Below, piece after piece: positions 5,036 through 8,606 of a stretch of 8,606 nt of DNA. The notes beneath the pieces were generated by a model. The model searched no databases. It saw only the letters and a program-made list of their open reading frames with translations, and was not told where the DNA came from. The position numbers were made by a program, and so were the translations under genes. Every line of letters begins with the position of its first letter. The stretch's first letter is position 1. Origin of the DNA: DATDCV01 sp036524155 (GTDB lineage: Bacteria; Verrucomicrobiota; Verrucomicrobiia; Limisphaerales; UBA8199); assembly GCA_036524155.1 (NCBI GenBank), contig DATDCV010000460.1, positions 1-8,606 of the forward strand, in the 5' to 3' direction.

Positions 5036-6856
5036 TCACATTTTCGCGAGGCCTCGGGCGATGTCGGCCCGGGCATGTTCGAGGATTTCCTTGACCTTCC
5101 AGGTCAAGCCGTCGGTCTTGTTAATGCCGCTGATGCGCGCGTCGCAATAACGTGCGCGCAGCAAGCCGGCGAGCTGGCCGTAGCCGTAAAGGCCTTCGTC
5201 GTTCATCTCGACCACGCGGATGAGGTTGAAACCCGAGAAGATGTTCTCGAGCCCCGGTGGAAGAGGGTGCAAATGCTTGAGGTGAAGCGCGGAGACGCTG
5301 TCGCCGGCGGCGCGGGCGCGGTCCACCGCTTCCCGGATCGGACCGCGGGTCGAGCCCCAGCCGACCAGCAGGAGGTTGCCTTCGGGCGGCCCATAGACTG
5401 TCGGCACCGGCAATGTCGCGGCCAGCGCCTGCAGCTTCTTCCTCCGCCGCGCGGTCATTTCCATATGCAGCTTCGGCGAGGCGGTCGGATGACCGTACTC
5501 GTCGTGTTCGAGTCCGCCGGCGATGGGGTACCGCCCGCTGAGAATCGGCGTGCCGGGGACGACGCGCGGAGTGACCCCGTCGGGCGACGCCAGGTCGTAG
5601 GGCTTGTAATCCGCCACCGGCGAAAAATCCGGCGTGATGTCCTGGCAAACGTGTTCGAAGTCCGGTTCGGGGAAGGCCTCAATCCGCGTCGCGATCGCCT
5701 GGTCACTCAGGATAAACACGGGCACATTGTATTTCCGGGCGATGTTCACCGCTTCGATCGCGGTGTAAAAGCAGTCCTCGACGTCGGCGGGCGCCATCAC
5801 GACCCGCGGCGCATCCCCGTGGCTCCCGAAACAGGCCAGGTTCAGATCGGATTGCTCCACCTGCGTCGGCAAACCGGTAGACGGGCCGCCCCGCTGCACG
5901 TTGATCACCACCAGCGGCACCTCGGCCATCACCGCCCAGCCGAGCGATTCCATCTTCAGCGAGATGCCCGGCCCGCTCGAGCCGGTCACCGCCACCCGCC
6001 CCGCGAAACTCGCCCCGTTGGCCATCGAGATCGCGGCGATCTCGTCTTCGCATTGCACGAACGTCCCGCCGTATTTCGGCAGCTCCCGGCGCAGGATTTC
6101 CATCACGTCCGACCAGGGCGTGATGGGGTATGCGGCGCCAAACCGCACGCCCGCGGCAATCACGCCATACGCCAGCGCTTCGTTGCCGTTCATCACCACT
6201 TGCGGCTTCGATTTCCGCTCGCTCGCGGCGAATTTATAAGTCTCCAGCACCTGGCCCAGCGCGTGGCTGTAGCCGGCGTGAAAAGCCGCCAGCGCGTTAT
6301 TCAGCACCGCCGGATCCTTGCCGCCAAACCGCTCACCCACCAAATTCTCGAGCTTCGGCACGTCCAGGTCGAACATCTTCGCCAGCAGTCCCAGCGCGTA
6401 TATGTTCTTGCCCTTGTCTTTAGCCGTCCCGCCGATCGCCTCGATGGTCAGGCTCGAGATGGGCACCCCGATATGGCGGTAGTCCTGCTGCCACTCCGCC
6501 TTCGGCTCAACGTGATCGGTGTCGAACAGCACGATGCCCCCTTTTTTCAGCGCGCCGATGTGCCCTTCATACGAGTGCTGGTAGAACGCCAGCAAAACGT
6601 CGGCCTCGTCACCCGCGCTCGGCACCTCGCCGGCGCCCAGCCGGACCTGAAAAATCGACGGCCCGCCGGAAATGGTCGAGGGAATCGTCATGAACGTCAT
6701 GACTTCCTGCTCGCTGCGGCCGGCCAGCCGGGCCAGGAACCCGCCAATCGCCTGAATGCCGTCCTGCGAATTGCCGGCGATCCGGATCACGGCCTCGGGA
6801 ATGATCGAAACGTTGGGGCCGCCGTTGGATTGGGCGGCGGGGGAGGGTATGCTCAT
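5036..6856 (-). CDS. korA: 2-oxoacid:ferredoxin oxidoreductase, fused gamma-alpha subunit, KorA-type
   Basis: Large subunit of the same enzyme as KorB; together they convert a 2-oxoacid plus CoA to acyl-CoA, CO2 and reduced ferredoxin, or the reverse. The 606 residues contain a gamma domain first (about 20-205, beginning IRIAGNSQDGIQAIGGFLA) and the alpha pyrimidine-binding domain after it (about 222-450). The alpha motifs are NGNEALAYG (223-231), AAYPITPWSD (241-250), QCEDEIAAISMANGASFAG (268-286) and QRGGPSTGLPTQVEQSDL (321-338). A C-terminal transketolase-like domain II (about 490-600) ends with EMNDEGLYGYGQLAGLLR. This gamma-alpha fusion is the standard KorA layout. No delta-type ferredoxin subunit gene is in the window, so a soluble ferredoxin must act as partner. 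The start is the ATG at 6856; it lacks a clear Shine-Dalgarno site. A TTGACA-type promoter candidate is about 100 bp upstream. Confidence 0.92.
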   Translation of the reverse strand: MSIPSPAAQSNGGPNVSIIPEAVIRIAGNSQDGIQAIGGFLARLAGRSEQEVMTFMTIPSTISGGPSIFQVRLGAGEVPSAGDEADVLLAFYQHSYEGHIGALKKGGIVLFDTDHVEPKAEWQQDYRHIGVPISSLTIEAIGGTAKDKGKNIYALGLLAKMFDLDVPKLENLVGERFGGKDPAVLNNALAAFHAGYSHALGQVLETYKFAASERKSKPQVVMNGNEALAYGVIAAGVRFGAAYPITPWSDVMEILRRELPKYGGTFVQCEDEIAAISMANGASFAGRVAVTGSSGPGISLKMESLGWAVMAEVPLVVINVQRGGPSTGLPTQVEQSDLNLACFGSHGDAPRVVMAPADVEDCFYTAIEAVNIARKYNVPVFILSDQAIATRIEAFPEPDFEHVCQDITPDFSPVADYKPYDLASPDGVTPRVVPGTPILSGRYPIAGGLEHDEYGHPTASPKLHMEMTARRRKKLQALAATLPVPTVYGPPEGNLLLVGWGSTRGPIREAVDRARAAGDSVSALHLKHLHPLPPGLENIFSGFNLIRVVEMNDEGLYGYGQLAGLLRARYCDARISGINKTDGLTWKVKEILEHARADIARGLAKM

Positions 6857-6936
6857 GCCAATAATTCAGTGTTCAGATTCAATCTCGCGCGAGGGAGGAA
6901 ACGGATGGCATCAGTCTCGATAACCCTCGTCATAAA

Positions 6937-6964
6937 AGCCTATCATCCTAACGCGTCGTGTCAA
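6937..6964 (-). promoter_or_regulatory. Candidate promoter for korAB
   Basis: On the minus strand a perfect TTGACA (6959-6964) is followed after 16 bp by TAGGCT (6937-6942), a poor -10. Transcription would begin near 6930, giving a leader of about 75 nt. The surrounding 6857-7087 interval (231 bp, no gene) is markedly more AT-rich than the coding DNA. It also contains a short inverted repeat CATCA/TGATG (7053-7064). Confidence 0.45.
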
Positions 6965-7078
6965 TTTCTTATGAACAAGTGTATTTTACTGGAGGACAAA
7001 GGCTTACGTGCGCGCATCGGATTGTTATTACCATGCCAATATTTGTCCATTACATCACCTGATGATGGGAAAGCTATT

Positions 7079-7088
7079 AATGATCATT
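7079..7088. repeat. Perfect palindrome AATGATCATT at the end of the HAD gene
   Basis: AATGATCATT is a perfect 10-bp palindrome that touches the first base read of the HAD gene stop codon (7088-7090). It lies about 115 bp upstream of the korA -35 candidate. It could be an operator half-site pair or chance; there is no U-tract to make it a terminator. Confidence 0.3.
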
Positions 7089-7933
7089 TAACCGCGGCCC
7101 CGGCCCCGCTCAAGATAATATTTTATTGCCTCGGCGACTCCCCGGCCGTGCGCCCGGGTGCTGACGTAGCCGCCGGCGGCGAGCACGGCGGCCTTGACGG
7201 CGGCGACCGCGTTTTCGGGGGCGGCAATCAGCCCCGCGTATTGCGGGGAGAGCATCGGGATATCGTTGAGATGGTCCCCGATGGCGAAGACGCTGGCGGG
7301 CGCCAGGTTCAGCTCGCGGGCCAATTCTGCCAGGGCGGTCCCTTTATTGTAGTCGACATGGCAGAAGCGGGCATAGACGTCGTTGCGGACGACCGCCAGG
7401 CGAGGGACGGTGCGACAATAACCCTGCAGGAAGTTGTGGATCTGGTCCATGTCCCCGTTGCTGCCAGCGATCACGCAGAGCGGCGAGTAAGCGTCCTCGT
7501 AAATGACCGCGTGAAAACGCGAGTTGATCCGGTCGACCAGTTCGGGGAGATCCTGCCGGACCCGCTTGAACAAGGTGGCGTGCGCGCGCTCGCAGGCGCT
7601 GTTCCAGCGCTCGTGCGGGACATAGTTTGAGTGGCGGTGCAGGTGAATTTCGCGTTCCACCAGGACGAGATAATCGGGTTGGATGTCGATGGCTGAACGG
7701 CCGAGGGCTTCGAGCAGGCTGGACAGGTCGCGTCCGGTGTTGATGACCCATTTGGCGCCGCGGGCCTGCAAGTCCCCGATCAGAACCTGGAGTTCCCGCG
7801 GCACGGGGGGGTTCTCGAACTCGGCGAACATCGTCCCGTCAAAGTCCGTCGAGATCAGTTTTATCGGCCATCCTGCTTCGTTCATTTCGAATCCGGCCCG
7901 GGAGGCGTCCCCCGACTTGCCTTTTCCCATCAT
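7088..7933 (-). CDS. HAD-superfamily (Cof/IIB-like) phosphatase
   Basis: Predicted cytoplasmic phosphohydrolase of the haloacid dehalogenase superfamily, subclass IIB. All four HAD motifs are present, numbered from the ATG at 7933: motif I D30-F-D32-G-T with the nucleophile Asp, motif II in VINTGRD (T66), motif III Lys in DYNKGTALAEL (K197), and motif IV GDHLNDIPML (D220, N223, D224). The region between motifs II and III (about 75-185) is the IIB-type cap. The substrate is unknown; sugar phosphates are usual for the class. The start is uncertain. The ATG at 7933 gives 281 residues, but the ATG at 7885 (MNEAGWPIKLIS) gives 265, puts motif I at the usual distance from the N-terminus and fits the promoter candidate at 7929-7956. 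It diverges from the TPR gene with only 29 bp between the longest reading and that gene. The stop codon sits in the palindrome AATGATCATT. Confidence 0.87.
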   Translation of the reverse strand: MMGKGKSGDASRAGFEMNEAGWPIKLISTDFDGTMFAEFENPPVPRELQVLIGDLQARGAKWVINTGRDLSSLLEALGRSAIDIQPDYLVLVEREIHLHRHSNYVPHERWNSACERAHATLFKRVRQDLPELVDRINSRFHAVIYEDAYSPLCVIAGSNGDMDQIHNFLQGYCRTVPRLAVVRNDVYARFCHVDYNKGTALAELARELNLAPASVFAIGDHLNDIPMLSPQYAGLIAAPENAVAAVKAAVLAAGGYVSTRAHGRGVAEAIKYYLERGRGRG

Positions 7934-7956
7934 GCTGGCGTAGGGTCTAAAGTCAA
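7929..7956 (-). promoter_or_regulatory. Candidate promoter for the HAD phosphatase gene
   Basis: Minus-strand TTGACT (7951-7956) and CATGAT (7929-7934) are separated by 16 bp and match the housekeeping consensus at 5 and 4 of 6 positions. Transcription would start near 7922, inside the longest reading of the gene. That favours translation from the ATG at 7885. The site also lies within 35 bp of the divergent TPR gene start, so the two genes would share this short control region. Confidence 0.35.
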
Positions 7957-7962
7957 AACGAT

Positions 7963-8415
7963 ATGGCGGAACTGGTGGAGCAATACGATGAAGCGATGTT
8001 CGCCTTCAGCACGGGCGATTATGATGCCGCCATCGCCCGCCTCCAGGCCGTGCTCGAGCGCGACCCTGTGTTCTTCGATGCTCAATTGGCGCTGGGAGTG
8101 GCGCTCTATCGCAAAGGGGATTACGCCGCGGCCGTCGTCGAGGGCCTCAAGGCAGAGCGGCTCAGACCCGGCGAACAACTGGCGCACACCAACTTGTCCC
8201 TTTTTTACATGAAAACCGGAGACCGGGCAGCCGCCGAGCACCATGCGCTGAGGGCCCGCGTGGCCTCCTGGAAGGAGGGCTCGCAGAAAACGCGGGCCGG
8301 AACGGAACCGTTGCCGCCCCCCGACCCCGAACTGCAACTGGCCCGCCCCAGGCCTGAACCGGTAAAAATCTCCGCGAAGTTTCCCGATATGCCCTGGAAG
8401 AAGAAACAATCCTGA
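7963..8415 (+). CDS. Small tetratricopeptide (TPR) repeat protein
   Basis: A 150-residue protein made of about three TPR units: residues 4-35 (AMFAFSTGDYDAAIARLQAV), 38-69 (ALGVALYRKGDYAAAVVEGL) and 72-103 (NLSLFYMKTGDRAAAEHHA). A Pro/charged tail follows (about 105-150) and ends PDMPWKKKQS. TPRs are protein-binding scaffolds, so the partner cannot be read from the sequence. No signal peptide or membrane segment is visible, so it is probably cytoplasmic. The tail resembles, from memory, small TPR proteins that are common in Verrucomicrobia and Planctomycetes. The ATG at 7963 is the first in frame; no strong Shine-Dalgarno site is seen. The next gene starts 4 bp after the stop, so the two are probably cotranscribed. 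Confidence 0.85.
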   Translation: MAELVEQYDEAMFAFSTGDYDAAIARLQAVLERDPVFFDAQLALGVALYRKGDYAAAVVEGLKAERLRPGEQLAHTNLSLFYMKTGDRAAAEHHALRARVASWKEGSQKTRAGTEPLPPPDPELQLARPRPEPVKISAKFPDMPWKKKQS

Positions 8416-8419
8416 CGAA

Positions 8420-8606
8420 ATGAAAACCGCCTACGAACTCGCAATGGAACGGCTCAGCAAAACCGCGCCGATTGTCAAGCTGACTGACGACCAGAAAAAG
8501 CAACTGGCCGGCCTCGAAGGCGAGTGTCTCGCCCGGATCGCCGACCGGGAACTGTTTTTGCAGGGTGAGATGGAAAAAGCGGCCGGCAAGGAGGATTTCG
8601 AAGCCC
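8420..8606 (+). CDS. Conserved hypothetical protein, MKTAYELAMERL type (3' end cut)
   Basis: Translated by hand from the ATG at 8420; 62 codons remain open to the window edge. The sequence begins MKTAYELAMERLSKTAPIVK and continues with LTDDQKKQLAGLEGECLARI and RELFLQGEMEKAAGKEDFEA. It is rich in Lys and Glu and predicted to be largely helical, perhaps coiled coil. I recall similar short helical proteins of unknown function in Verrucomicrobia and Planctomycetes, but assign no function. It begins 4 bp after the TPR gene on the same strand, which suggests an operon. It has no signal peptide. Confidence 0.75.
   Translation, partial: MKTAYELAMERLSKTAPIVKLTDDQKKQLAGLEGECLARIADRELFLQGEMEKAAGKEDFEA

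Noticed and set aside
5015..7630. Plus-strand open frame of 871 codons opposite korA and the HAD gene
   Set aside because: It is antisense to two genes with intact family motifs, spans the gene-free leader between them, and its translation is Arg/His/Gly/Ala-rich without any recognisable domain. High GC makes stop codons rare on the opposite strand.

Overview
The window looks like chromosomal DNA of a GC-rich, uncultured-type bacterium, most likely Verrucomicrobiota of the Pedosphaera/Limisphaerales kind. The evidence for this is two repeat types that I remember as abundant in that group: TTCGGATTT-like tandem arrays and the GTAGGGCAGGC..GCCTGTC palindrome. The tail gene pair (short TPR protein, then an MKTAYELAMERL-type protein) and the scarcity of clear Shine-Dalgarno sites fit too. 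No rRNA or marker gene confirms the placement, so it is an inference.

Region 1 (1-3701, minus strand) is the left-truncated operon hoxE-hoxF-hoxU-hoxY, which encodes a group 3d bidirectional NAD(P)-linked [NiFe] hydrogenase. HoxE, HoxF and HoxU form the diaphorase module (FMN, NAD site, chain of FeS clusters). HoxY is the hydrogenase small subunit. The large subunit gene hoxH, with the NiFe site, would be expected just past the left edge but is not visible. hoxU is bordered on both sides by intergenic repeats.

Region 2 (3702-4004) has no gene. It holds an AT-rich promoter-like island next to a GC-rich, strongly folding stretch.

Region 3 (4005-6856, minus strand) is korA-korB, a two-subunit 2-oxoacid:ferredoxin oxidoreductase (probably 2-oxoglutarate). 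It has a fused gamma-alpha chain and a beta chain with TPP and [4Fe-4S] motifs. An AT-rich leader with a TTGACA-type promoter candidate lies upstream (6857-7087).

Region 4 (7088-8606) holds a minus-strand HAD-IIB phosphatase, and diverging from it a plus-strand pair: a small TPR protein and a partial conserved hypothetical.

Taken together, the centre of the window is a redox island. KorAB would make reduced ferredoxin by oxidative decarboxylation, or use it in reverse for CO2 fixation. Hox would exchange electrons between NAD(P)H (possibly ferredoxin) and H2. Direct electronic coupling of the two is a hypothesis suggested by adjacency only. The long plus-strand open frames opposite these genes are GC-rich antisense shadows. 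I see no CRISPR array, tRNA, rRNA or transposase.
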